A stretch of 64,000 nucleotides of DNA, taken from contig WEDG01001207.1 of NCBI GenBank assembly GCA_017591395.1, positions 1 through 64,000 of the forward strand, read 5' to 3'. A program made the position numbers and the translations under genes. This document shows positions 54,641 to 64,000 of the stretch, piece after piece. This DNA comes from Schistocephalus solidus. Taxonomy: Eukaryota; Platyhelminthes; Cestoda; Diphyllobothriidea; Diphyllobothriidae. The notes below the pieces were generated by a model, which was not told the DNA's origin, did no database searches, and worked only from the letters and a program-made list of their open reading frames with translations. Position 1 is the first letter of the stretch. Each line of letters begins with the position of its first letter.

Positions 54641-55296
54641 CCAAGATCATATCCCCTCTGTATTGCCTCATAAGAAAGAGAACAAATTTTTAAGTCTTTC
54701 TATTTGGCAGTCATGGGTAGGCACTCTAATCGAATGACTGATTTTGTCGCCTTCGTTGAACTTGCTCCAACAGAGTGTAGTCTTGCTTCGTCCAGGGAGC
54801 CACGCCTGAACGCACTATTCCAACACCTGCCGGATATATGTTTTCAATTACGTGACGACTCGTTCGTCGAGACTACAGCAGAATCTCCTGATCACTCCTG
54901 GGATACGCATAGCCAATGCTATCTTGGGACAGTCGCAACGATGGTTTAGAGTGGTTATTATTAACACACCCTAAGTCCTTAAGATCATTTACTTGCTCGA
55001 TTTGGTGACACTGTTATTCTCGAACCTCATCACCCATCTTCCCTAACTAGACCGTATTTGAATAACTTGGAATTTGTTGAAATTTCAGCTGCAGCAGCCA
55101 CTAATCACACCCGACTTTTGCAAGCGATCTAACTTATTTTGTAAGTTCCACGCATCATCAGGTTTTTACATCGAAGTCCATAACTTCAGATCATCAGCTA
55201 ACATGAGCTTCTCGCATGTCAGACAATCACTACAGTCATTCACTTACAGAGTGTCCAAACAAAATCTCACGAAAATGCGTCAATGAACTGAAGTCC
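54640..55296 (-). mobile_element. LINE-G-type RT fragment
   Basis: Minus-strand sequence matches two separate parts of LINE-G: 54640-54860 corresponds to 56990-57200 (thumb and QRRATK region) and 55070-55290 to 57450-57640 (the FADD region). Apparent plus-strand open frames (54704-54949, 55074-55286) are antisense. It is diverged and dead. Confidence 0.7.
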
Positions 55297-56640
55297 TCAG
55301 CATCTTAGGATCCAGAATTGAATTCTGATAATGGTAAGTATCCAAAGAAATGGGATTTGGGACTGTAGACCACTGAATGTGAACGTCCGAATGACGTCAG
55401 CGCTTGGATGACTGGTGATATAAGGAGACATCATAGTTCATGTGGCTGACCCGAGGTAGTGAAAATATAGTTTCCAAGAGGGTCACTTAAATTCCCCTGG
55501 ATGGTCCTTTCTCCGAGTCATGGGAAAGCTGGCAGCATGAGGAAAATAAAAGGTTAATAGAATCAGTGCTAAGATAAATGTGCAGCTTTCGCTTGAATGC
55601 AGATAGACTTATTTCAATTGGCAAGTTATTCCAAAGAAAACTGTACTCTAGAAGCAAAGAGAGACCGCTTCATAACGTGGAGGATGCAGGGGAGGTATAA
55701 TTAGTGCAGCACTTCTTAGGAAGCTACAAGGAAGACTAACGGGGTAATGACAGTAAGCTTGGGGAGAGTTGAGCTTCATAGTTTAGTCGGAAAAGGAGAC
55801 AAAAGTCTGCTTCCAAGTCTCCTGACTCCAAAGAAATTCTTTTAGCCTGGCTAGCTGGCATCTGTTGAGCAGGGAAGCAGCTGAAAAGAGTCGGAAATAG
55901 GGAGCTTTTGTGAAATATCTTTGGATATTTTCAATTTCAAACGGCTAGATTTGTTCATTAAAACCGAAGAAAGGACAGAAAAATTCAAGAATGGGAAGTA
56001 CAAACATACTGATAAAGTCTTAATTTACTCAAGAAGGTAGAAATTATAAGAAATAAAGCCGCAAATCTGAGCAGCTTTTGGCCGTAATTCTATCGGCCTG
56101 GAGGCAAAAGATTTAATTTCTATTGGTGGAGGAACTTTCAATCATAGGGCAACCTTCAAAAATAAGAGGTGGTGCAGGCAGCCTTACAGGCCCAAAAACT
56201 CATGTAGCGACACTTAGTAGGTGAGAACTCTATTATCATGTGGAGCTCCAGGCCGAAAGACGTCTAAGTCTGGATAAATTTGTTCTAGGCAACTGCTCGG
56301 TCGTAGAGTTAGAGAAGGAATTCACGCATTTGAGGTCATCAGCATAAATAAAAGATTGAGAATGTTTAGCTATGGATTAAATATATCATTTATGTACAGT
56401 AAGAACAACAAAGGACCTGCAAATTCTGGTACCTTGTAGAACACCACTAACAATAGGGTAGGACTTGGAGTATGAGGACCCAACTAAAACTCTTTTTGCT
56501 TTCGTCATCATTTAGGTATGATCTAATAAAGCTCAGTAAGGGACTATGAAATCCTATAGCTTCTAGTTTAGCTAGAAGTCATTGTGGGCACTTTATCGAA
56601 TGCCGTAATTCAGTATAATTCAGTATATATAAGAGAGATA
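55297..56640 (-). mobile_element. LINE-D RT C-terminal half and 3' end, copy 2
   Basis: Reverse complement of the 3' half of the LINE-D at 29680-30930. The YADD codons lie near 56340, and the 3' end near 55297 carries the AATTCAATTCTGG..CTAAGATGCTGAGG sequence also at 30873-30910. No long open frame remains. Confidence 0.75.
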
Positions 56641-56759
56641 GGCAGAGCCTTTGAAAAAACCTATTTACAGATAGACGCTGCAAAATAAGCAAATGTTACA
56701 TGGCGATAGTCGTTTTAGTATATCAATCATTGCTGTCGACTAATTATATGTTCATCAAG

Positions 56760-58499
56760 TAAAAATGCATCAAGTCTTTCTTTAAACATTTCAACGCTTT
56801 CAGCCCGAAACAACCGAGGCTGGCAGTTTGTTCCATTCGTCAATCACCCGTTGGGAAAAGAAGTTGGCCCGCACTTCAAGTTTGGCGTGATTTCTTTTCA
56901 GTTTGTATTGGTGACCTCGGAGACTTGTCATGTTTGCCAATTCAAAAAAAGTTGGCCATCTGAAGAGCACAATCAACTCCTCTGACCAGTTTGAAGACTA
57001 AGATCATATCCCCTCTGTATTGCCTATAAGAGAGAGGAAAAATTTTAAGTCTTTCTAGGCGGCCCTCATAGGGTAGGCATTCCAATCCGCTGACTAGTTT
57101 CGTTGCTCTCCGTTGAACTTTCTCCAGCAGAGCGTAGTCATGTTTCGTCCAAGGGCACCACGCCTGAACGCAATATTCCAACACCGGCCGGATAAATGTT
57201 CCAAACACGCGCCCAAAAAAAGCTCCCCGTCAAAATTAACGAAGGACCTCCTGATTGCGCCTAAGATACACATAGCTTTCTTTTGCGATATTCGCACAGT
57301 GCGACGATGGTTTGAGAGTTGGTGTTATCCATATACCCAAGTCCTTTTAGAATGTTTACCTCCTGGAGTTGGTGACCACTGATGGAGTACTGGTATTCAA
57401 ATCTAATCAGCCTTCTGAACTAGACCGCAGTCAGATTATTTGGCATTTTTAAGATTAAGGTTCAGCAGCCACTCATCACACCATGTTTGCAAGCGATCTA
57501 AGTTTTGTTGTAATTTTCGCGCATCCTCCGGTTTTTTTCAATCGAGTTCCATAACTTCAAATCGTCAGCGAACATTACCTTCTCGCATGTCAGACAATCC
57601 AGGCAGTCGTTTACGTATATCAGAAACAAAATGGGACCCAGAACGCTGCCCTGCGGAACTCCACTGTGAACGGTTTCCCAGTGAGACTTGGTGTCTCCGA
57701 TACAAACACGCTGGCGCCTGTTCAGAGAAAGTCGGCCAACCATTTGAGTAGGTTGCCAGACACACCCATTTGACGGAGCTTAAAGATCAGACGTTTGTGT
57801 GGAACCCCTGTCAAAGGCTTTGCTAAAGTCAATGTAGACCGCATCGACTGACAAACCCATTTCTAATGATTTTTGTCCAACTTTCCATGGATGTGAGCAA
57901 GTTTGTGAGGCAGGATCGACCACTTCGAAATCCATGTTGATATGAACTAAGCAAGTTATTCTCTTCAAGATGCCTCATCAGTTCCGTTTTGATTATCTTC
58001 TCCATCATTTTTGCAACAGATACTTGTGAGGCTGACTGGTCGGAAACTGTTTGGTGATGTCCCTCTCCTCCTTTTATAGATGGGGGTTATGTTGGCTATC
58101 TTCCACTCGGTAGTAGAGCCCCGCCTCCATCGAACTTTCAAATATCTTGAGAGCGGAGAGGCCAGCTGTTCTGTGAGTTCATTGAGAACTTTTGCGGATA
58201 TACCCATCTGGGCCAGGTGATTTAGTGGGCTGTAGCTGTTTCAGAGTTTTTCTTACTGTGTCCATTGGGAACGACACCGTGCTTATTTTGTTTGTAGATG
58301 TGGCAGTACTGTAGTATTCATCCTCGTCAAAAAATGGTTCCTCGGTATACACGGACATAAAGAAATTGAGTAAGAGGCAGGTCTTATCAGAGTTATCAGT
58401 AAACCTGTTTCCCTGATTGTCTTTAAGACAAGGAATGCAGTCGCGATTTCTGTTTTGCCTTATTAACGTAAGCATAAAACCTTTTCGAATTTCTTGCAT
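56760..58499 (-). pseudogene. LINE-G reverse transcriptase
   Basis: Blocks in order: FFMSVYTEEPFF and LKQLQPTKSPGPDGY (58499-58179), TEWKIANITPIYKRRR and FRPVSLTSICCK (58207-57965), AVYIDFSKAFDR (57968-57780), then SGVPQGSVLGPILFLIYVND and MFADDLKLWNSIE (57743-57498). FGTFIRPVLEYCVQAW, LLEKVQRRATKLV and LSYRQYRGDM follow (57208-56942). All main catalytic residues are present but across five frames. Confidence 0.85.
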
Positions 58500-58899
58500 G
58501 TCTTTTAACTATTTCTGACTCAAAGGCTGATCTTTTCTTTCTCAGAAGGTTCCGACACCGATTTCGCTGTTTCTTAAAAGCGGAAAAATGTTCGGGTTGT
58601 TGATATCTGGCATATGTTCTCCACAGTCTTTTTTCTTCTTGAGATTCCTTTTTATTTCGGATGTCACCCACTCGGTTCAAGAGACGTATGATAGCCTTTT
58701 AAGTGGGCAGAATTTCTCACCAATTGGTGAATCAATTTACTAATGAAGAACCAGGCAGCATTAGGGTCAGGTACATGTGCAGGGCCCAGCCCATCCCATT
58801 CAGTAATTCTTTCATTTTGGGATAATCCCTTTCCATACATTTCTCTGCCTAACTGCACGACGTTTGGGTACAGAAAAATGACTGTACTCCCAAGCAAGA

Positions 58900-59560
58900 A
58901 CACAATGATCACTTCTGTCCAAGCGGCACGTAAGAACTTAATGCAAGGATGCAATTGTCGCTCCTACTAATGATTAGATCCAAAACAGCTTGATCTGCTG
59001 CCCATTTCGGAACCGCGTCTTCATTGTGACATGTTGGGTAAGAAACTCTGTCATTTACCAACTGGAAGTAATTTCTGTTCGAATGAATTTTCCGATCGCG
59101 AGCAGTACATTGACACCCAATCGATATCGGGAGCGTTGAAATCTCCAAGTATTAATAAATGTTTGCTACGGCAGATTTGCTTTTACCTCTGTGATGAGTG
59201 CTTCGTCCGTGTCCGTTCGCTGTCCCGGGGTCGATATACCACGGCAATATGGAGGTCTGGTTGTTTGGGATTTCCAGTTTACAAACAAAGTGTTTCGCAA
59301 GACGAGATCCTATTTGGCGAGGGCACATCCGGAATGAAGTCAATGCCTTCTCGTATAAACATTGCGATTCCACCACCCCCTACGTCCGTTTCTATCCATG
59401 CGGATAAGCTGAAAACCGTCTATTCGGACTTCTGTGTCTGCGGATTTGTTCATTTAACCATGTTTCAGTTAGAGCTATGAAGTCAGGTTGTAAATGGTCC
59501 ACGACCAGTTTAATTTCATCCATTTTGTTCAATAGACTCTGCACATTTGTGTACATCATT
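58900..59560 (-). pseudogene. LINE-G APE-type endonuclease
   Basis: Motifs on the minus strand: GGGGIAMFIREGIDF near 59375, AVVYRPRDSERTRT near 59230, HLLILGDFNAPDIDW near 59150 (metal and phosphate contacts) and AWTEVIIVFLLGS near 58910, where the SDHxxL block normally sits. SDH has become TEV, so a catalytic His is lost. The N-terminal TETW block is not clear. Confidence 0.65.
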
Positions 59561-60443
59561 TTAATCTTGTTTCCCTTGCACTCGATTTCTGAAGATTTTT
59601 AGTTCTTTTCTTCCACATGAGATTTTTGCTGGATATTTCACAAGATATATCCAGTCTCCTGTCTGGGTTCAAATCTATAGGCATTTGGTAGGGCTTTTGA
59701 CCGGCGTGGTTGCCGTCAATTTCACCGGATGTTCCCATAAAAACGAGCGCACCGTTTTGACTATTTTGTTGTCTACAATTTTCAAGTTTTGTTCCCCCTC
59801 GTATTGATCGCCTTTCAATTCTGCTACCAGTGTCCTCATTTTCATCCGATCGGTGGGAGAGTAATCCGGCTGAAAAAAACTCCACGATGATTCTTTTCGT
59901 AGTTGGGACTTTCGAGAGAGCAAAAAGATCTACCTGCTGTTTACTCCCCAAAACGACTTTTAATGGTCTTGGTCGAACCTCGTGCGTTTCATTTGTAACG
60001 AGAGGCCCCAATCGAAAGATCTTTTGATGTCGACTATCACACCAGTTTCTTGCGTATCATTCAATAAATTTTGGAATGTCAGCAGATCCTGTTTTTACCC
60101 TTTCTTTGGCGTTTCCCCAGTAGCCTCTGAGACTCCCTGAACTACCAGACAAAATGACCTGTCAGGAAAAACTCTGTTTCTGCATCCCTGCTTTCTTTTA
60201 GTGATTGAAGGTTGAATCATACCCTTTGATACAGTCTTTAATACTGTGTTCAAATTTGTCTTCATCGATGAGCCTGTTGGTTGATCAGCAGACATCTCTA
60301 TGGATCTTTCGAACAGTGTGAGTTCGCCTGACAATGCGTTTGCACGAATAGCACCCGGAAAACCTGAATTTTTGGTTTATGGCATCCAGGTCTGTCGATA
60401 AGTCGTAGGCCACTTTTTCCGCCATTACTTTGCTGGCTACCAT
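59556..60443 (-). pseudogene. LINE-G ORF1
   Basis: Starts at an ATG at 60443 (MVASKVMAEKVAYDLSTDLD). Residues about 31-36 show GCYSCK, a C-x2-C like those in LINE-A and F. The core follows in a second frame (SFCLVVQGVSEATGETPKKG) and a third (60011-59556: VRPRPLKVVLGSKQQVDLFA). A parallel frame carries FFQPDYSPTDRMKMRTLVAE. These are the shared ORF1 core blocks. Two shifts; nonfunctional. Confidence 0.7.
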
Positions 60444-61147
60444 GCTCCTGCTTCATTGTTGTTCGATGGACATCTAAAGAGCATGCTGCTGTCGCTCGTC
60501 CGTGGCAGTAAATAAACCTTAAGATTACTGTTTTTCGACTTTTTCAGAGACCGTCGATCGCTGATTTACTTTTGTGCAGTCGGATTCTATGTGCACCAGA
60601 TTTCCGAACCTGGGGGAAACGCAAGACATAATTTCCTCCTCGCTTATTTTTCTTTCTGGTCATCTGTATTTCAACTGACTCCAGAGGTTTGTTCTAATGA
60701 CTTCGTTCTTTTTCTTTGTTTCTGGCTTAATGTTGTGCCTATTGACTTCTACCGTTTCCCTTTTCGATGATTATGTTCTAGCTTGCTGGATGTTTTTCGG
60801 CTCATTTTGCATCGTGTTTCGGCGAGTTAATTTTTTATTATGCTCTTTTATGAGGACTGATATTATTTCCGATAGAGATCGAGGTCTCCTTCAATCTCAA
60901 AACTCTGGTTGTGAGTCCTCGGCATCCATCACAGTGTGCCAGCCCTTCGCTCGTTTAGCTTAGTTTTGGTAATGTTCAGTAGTGCACCGCTTTCTTCATT
61001 ATTGCTGCTTTGTGGTTCTTCTCGGTCTGCTGGAGAGTGACTTGAGTATTTCTGGTAAGTTTTGTCCCATGAAATCGAAAACGGTTTTACAAAAGATAGG
61101 AGAGATCATTATTTTTGTAGTGGTATACTATTTGTTTTGTTCTGCTG
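60444..61147. other. Unassigned region upstream of LINE-G
   Basis: May include the LINE-G 5' UTR. The 60697-60963 frame is hydrophobic and Cys-rich, with no recognisable domain. No supported gene. Confidence 0.4.
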
Positions 61148-61224
61148 GCTTCGGGCGTGGCCGAGCGGTCAAGAGCATCGGTAGCTAATCGAGAGGTTGG
61201 TGTTTTCGAGTCCTGGCTGAAGCG
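61148..61224 (+). tRNA. tRNA-Ser(GCT)-like sequence, likely pseudogene
   Basis: The acceptor GCTTCGG/CTGAAGC pairs at all 7 positions, with one G-U. Box A TGGCCGAGCGG is a perfect match to the Ser/Leu class. The anticodon stem TCGG/TCGA encloses loop TAGCTAA, giving anticodon GCT. The T-arm is broken (GTGTT TTCGAGT CCTGG does not pair) and box B is TTTTCGAGTCC, so it is probably nonfunctional or a SINE head. Confidence 0.45.
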
Positions 61225-61329
61225 GTGAATAATGTTTCTCGCGTGGTCGGGTCGTGAACATTTGCGTTTCCCATGCCAGCAAGATCTCTACGAGGATGCA
61301 TTAAGTTTTAACGAGCAGCTTAAATTATC

Positions 61330-62329
61330 AAGCGAATAGTTTACTGAGCACAAAAAAGAAGTGCTTTTCCGAACCGAATTCACTATCGAATGTTAATACG
61401 AAGTAAAGAATGATGCAGCCTTCGAAGTGAGTTTGCCAGTGGTTCTCCGTTCCTTTCTGATGTAGACACCTTTCCTGGCGAGAGACTGTTTTCTGAAGCC
61501 CGTATGAGGCAGGATCCAAATGAAGCTGAGTTAGCTTATTATTCAAGATTCTGATATCAATTTTCGTCTTCCTGAATATCACAATGTCTTTAAACAATTA
61601 TAGGCTGATCCTGATAAACAGAAAATATATGATCCAATGACAACTTATTTCGTTTAGTCCTGACTTTGGGAACAGATTATTGGCCAAAAAATCAAAAAGC
61701 TTGGAGACGAGCGAATTTCAAACGGAAGTCCAACGACGCCGCTATTGAAACAGTATGAGCAATAAATTCGCCTATTCGTTCAAAAACCACTTTAAAAACA
61801 ATAAAATGATAGGAAGAATATTCAGGAACGACTCAGCCGTTTTGTAGAGGTCAAAGGTCCTGGATAACTTCAGATCTTCAAGGGTTTTGCACTTTTGGTT
61901 CACTCGAGCACTTGACAGAATATATTGGTGTAGAGGCTGTTTTTATCAAGTTGACGAAGGTGATAAACAAATTCCAATTTGATGTCGTTTTGTGAGATAA
62001 TTCGGCACAAGAAAATTTCCAGAAAATTCCAAAGAGCAGTGGCAGTTTCAATGCCAGAATCAGAACAAGCGAAGTGTTAACGATTTTCAAACTGTCCAAG
62101 CCGGAGAACAAAAAGATACGTTCCCTTTGCACACGATGACCTTACTAAGATCAAAATAAATAACTACCACGAGAGATGATCATTACGAAGAGGAGGTTAG
62201 TAGATTTAGAAAAAGACATGTGGCAGGTTTTAAAAAGAGCGGTCCGGTAAGCCGAGCTGGGAAAAGTTGATAATTTGATTGCTAACGCAACAATCCGTGA
62301 TTTGTTCTGCAATTAGTTTTTGAAAAAGT
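61330..62329 (-). mobile_element. Very degenerate LINE sequence, possibly the LINE-D RT
   Basis: It continues directly from the LINE-D copy at 62330-63610. Minus-strand phrases such as LFAKLFQKLIAEQITDC near 62320 and LNNKLTQLHL near 61530 resemble RT linker sequence, but I cannot confirm catalytic blocks. Confidence 0.35.
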
Positions 62330-63610
62330 TTAGCAAAGAGGGCGTTTATGAATACTCACGATATTTATGAATGTCCGAGTGGGAACCAGATTTAAAAACT
62401 GGTATTGTAATAGAAGTTTTCCAATAATCGGGGAAGAAACAATTTTTCGAGAAATACTGAGAATAACTTGCTTAGTTAAGGTGGAAAAATCCTTAACTGT
62501 TTTAATAAGCAGAGGAATTTTTGGGAGTGGGGCTAGTTTCAGGGGGTAAATTGGTTGGCACAAACGAAATTAATTAACTCTGCTTTGCCCAAATCGTCTG
62601 TAACAAAATGTTTTGTTACATTCGAGTAAGGGCGGAGTTACATTCAGACGCATAACCGATGACCGCGCATGGAAGATATAGGGCAGCGATTTGGATGAAT
62701 TGGCACATCCAGTGCCCGAGACTCCTACGCTTATCTCTCGCGAGCCTAATTTTCGATGCTAATTCAAATATTTGTGCAATCCTCATGTGAACTGACAAAG
62801 AGCTTTTAGATGAATCTTTTAGTTGTTTTCGTAATTTTCAAGTCTATTCTTTGAGAAAATGCGGAACAGTCTAGCAGAAGCTGTATTTGAATTAAAAATC
62901 TTAAAACGGGATTTTCAAAGCTTGGATTTGTTCGGCGAAGCTCTGCAATTGCTCACGGAAAAAGGTTTTGGATCGTTGATTGAGAATATGCTATGCCAAT
63001 CTAGAGTGCTTACGAAATTATTCATCATTTTATGGTTTTGTATTAGCAAAGTCGAGGCTATTGCATTTAACCCTAGGGCTTCGTAAGAAGGGGACTGGAA
63101 AAACAACAGTGAATGATTGTGTGGTCACATGTGAAAAGATCATGATGAAAATTCACAAAAGAGAGGGTGGACATTATCTGTGTAAACTCAAATCTAAAAA
63201 TGTTGTCCTTTCTTAATAACGGATCTGAGCAGTTGGGGACACAGTTTGAAAAGTTAATAGTATCCACCAAATCTGACGTTTAGGCGGAGAGAATTTGCCT
63301 GCTGATCAATGTCTGGCAGATTGAAATCGCCTACGATTATTTTGACATCAAATTGAGTGTCTGCAACTTTTTCAAATAGTTCACAGAGTCTGCGCTTTGG
63401 TTGCCAGAATAACACGGAGGATTACAGACACAGCCAATTAACGCTTTTTATTGTGAGGACGGTGACTGGCAGCTCAGCAAGCATTTTAAGAACAGGACAA
63501 AATGCTCAGCTGAAACGGGAAAGTACAAAAGGATGACTTTATATACAGGAAGCAACCACCGCCACGTTTTTCAGCGCAGACTTGTCGGTACAAATTAGAA
63601 ATTTAAAGCA
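62330..63610 (-). mobile_element. LINE-D endonuclease, linker and RT start, copy 3
   Basis: Reverse complement matches 26760-29560 without the Penelope insert. VDTINFSNCVPNCSDPLLRK (63270 down) corresponds to 27130; the TCDHTIIHCCF block matches the SxH catalytic region at 28720; SVHMRIAQIFELASKIRL (62798) corresponds to 29040; and a CQPIYPLKLAPLPKIPLL region begins RT. It documents the empty target site for the insertion at 27208-28647. Confidence 0.75.
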
Positions 63611-64000
63611 GGCGTAAACCTGGAGTTTTATTGGTGCCAAGAATTTCGCTGATGGCTTATCAACTGCAACCCGTCTTTTGCACAACACAAGTAACGAATG
63701 AAATGTACAGCAGTTTGAAATAACAGAAAAATCACATTACGCAGCAGCGTCACTGGTCACGTAAATAACTTCAAAATAAATCGTGAGGGGAGAGCTTATA
63801 CAACTAGAACGATGTAGCTAGGGTGAAAATCACCAGGGCACTGTAAATTGATCCACATGTCTGGTGCCCCACAAAGGTTGGGTTTCTCCCTCCGTATGTA
63901 GCCGCTGCTTCAGCGCGCAATGTCCGTGTTGTTCATGCCCGAACAAGTACTCGGAAAGCTGTTTTGAGGTCTACATAATCGACCACTGTCACAGTATATG
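63611..64000. other. Unassigned right edge
   Basis: Minus-strand reading near 63990-63950 gives VVDYVDLKTAFRVL, reminiscent of the RT FxDxKxAFD block, so an RT may continue beyond the window. Too short to assign. Confidence 0.3.

Larger units (their letters stand above)
56740..60443 (-). mobile_element. LINE-G: near full-length CR1-like LINE
   Basis: The minus strand has ORF1 (60443 to 59556), endonuclease (about 59560-58900), linker (58900-58430) and RT (58499-56760), all in CR1 order. The last coding block, VIDEWNKLPASVV..LKALKCLKKDL, is near 56850-56770. It has the most complete motif set in the window, but stops and frame shifts split it into about ten open frames. Confidence 0.85.

Noticed and set aside
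59031..59480. 149-residue plus-strand ORF
   Set aside because: Antisense to the LINE-G endonuclease, where the minus strand shows GDFNAPDIDW and related blocks.
1..64000. Search for an undescribed multi-gene host system
   Set aside because: Apart from the protease, the coding-like stretches I can identify belong to retroelements. The notable novelty is structural: the inverted duplication, the nested elements and the tandem array.

Overview
The window looks like repeat-dense nuclear DNA of a flatworm, most likely a tapeworm or close relative (inference). The grounds are spliced GT-AG exons of a trypsin-family protease, several CR1/jockey-like LINE families, a degenerate Ty3/gypsy element, a Penelope-like element with a GIY-YIG domain, tRNA-derived short repeats and a long tandem array. 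There are no operons, prokaryotic signals or rRNA. The only host protein gene I can support is the protease at about 44.7-46.6 kb. Almost everything else I recognise is mobile DNA, mostly broken by frameshifts, deletions and nesting. I label the LINE families A to K for this window only.

Layout. 0-5.3 kb: fragments of CR1-like reverse transcriptases (RTs) in both orientations, then a LINE (H) with a simple 3' tail and a 3'-end copy of LINE-B. 5.7-10.6 kb: a minus-strand gypsy gag-pol remnant with a 453-bp LTR at its 3' side, and at its 5' side an LTR copy in the opposite orientation followed by a primer-binding-site-like sequence. 11.7-15.9 kb: a nearly complete minus-strand LINE (E) with ORF1, endonuclease (EN) and RT. 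16.5-23.2 kb and 32.7-39.4 kb: the two arms of a very large inverted duplication of about 6.7 kb per arm. Each arm carries, from outside to inside, the LINE-B 3' end, an RTE-like RT scrap, LINE-C ORF1/EN, LINE-K and LINE-A. The 9.5-kb centre holds the rest of LINE-A, a 141-bp tandem duplication, LINE-D interrupted by a Penelope-like element (13-bp target duplication), and a third LINE-C ORF1.

39.4-42.2 kb: an RT scrap, two tRNA-derived SINE-like copies, LINE-F (minus strand) and a tRNA-like sequence. 42.6-48.6 kb is the least repetitive part and contains the serine protease gene. At least four coding exons share one continuous reading frame with His, Asp and Ser of the catalytic triad, but several normally conserved cysteines and pocket residues are missing. 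48.6-54.3 kb: about 15.3 head-to-tail copies of a unit near 369 bp. 54.6-60.4 kb: a LINE-G fragment, a LINE-D 3' half and a near full-length LINE-G, all minus strand. 61.1-63.6 kb: a tRNA-Ser-like sequence and another LINE-D copy.

Most LINE open frames are short because the copies are old. Family names rest on motif recognition by eye, not on database searches. Element edges are approximate unless a terminal repeat or tail defines them, and identity values are visual estimates.
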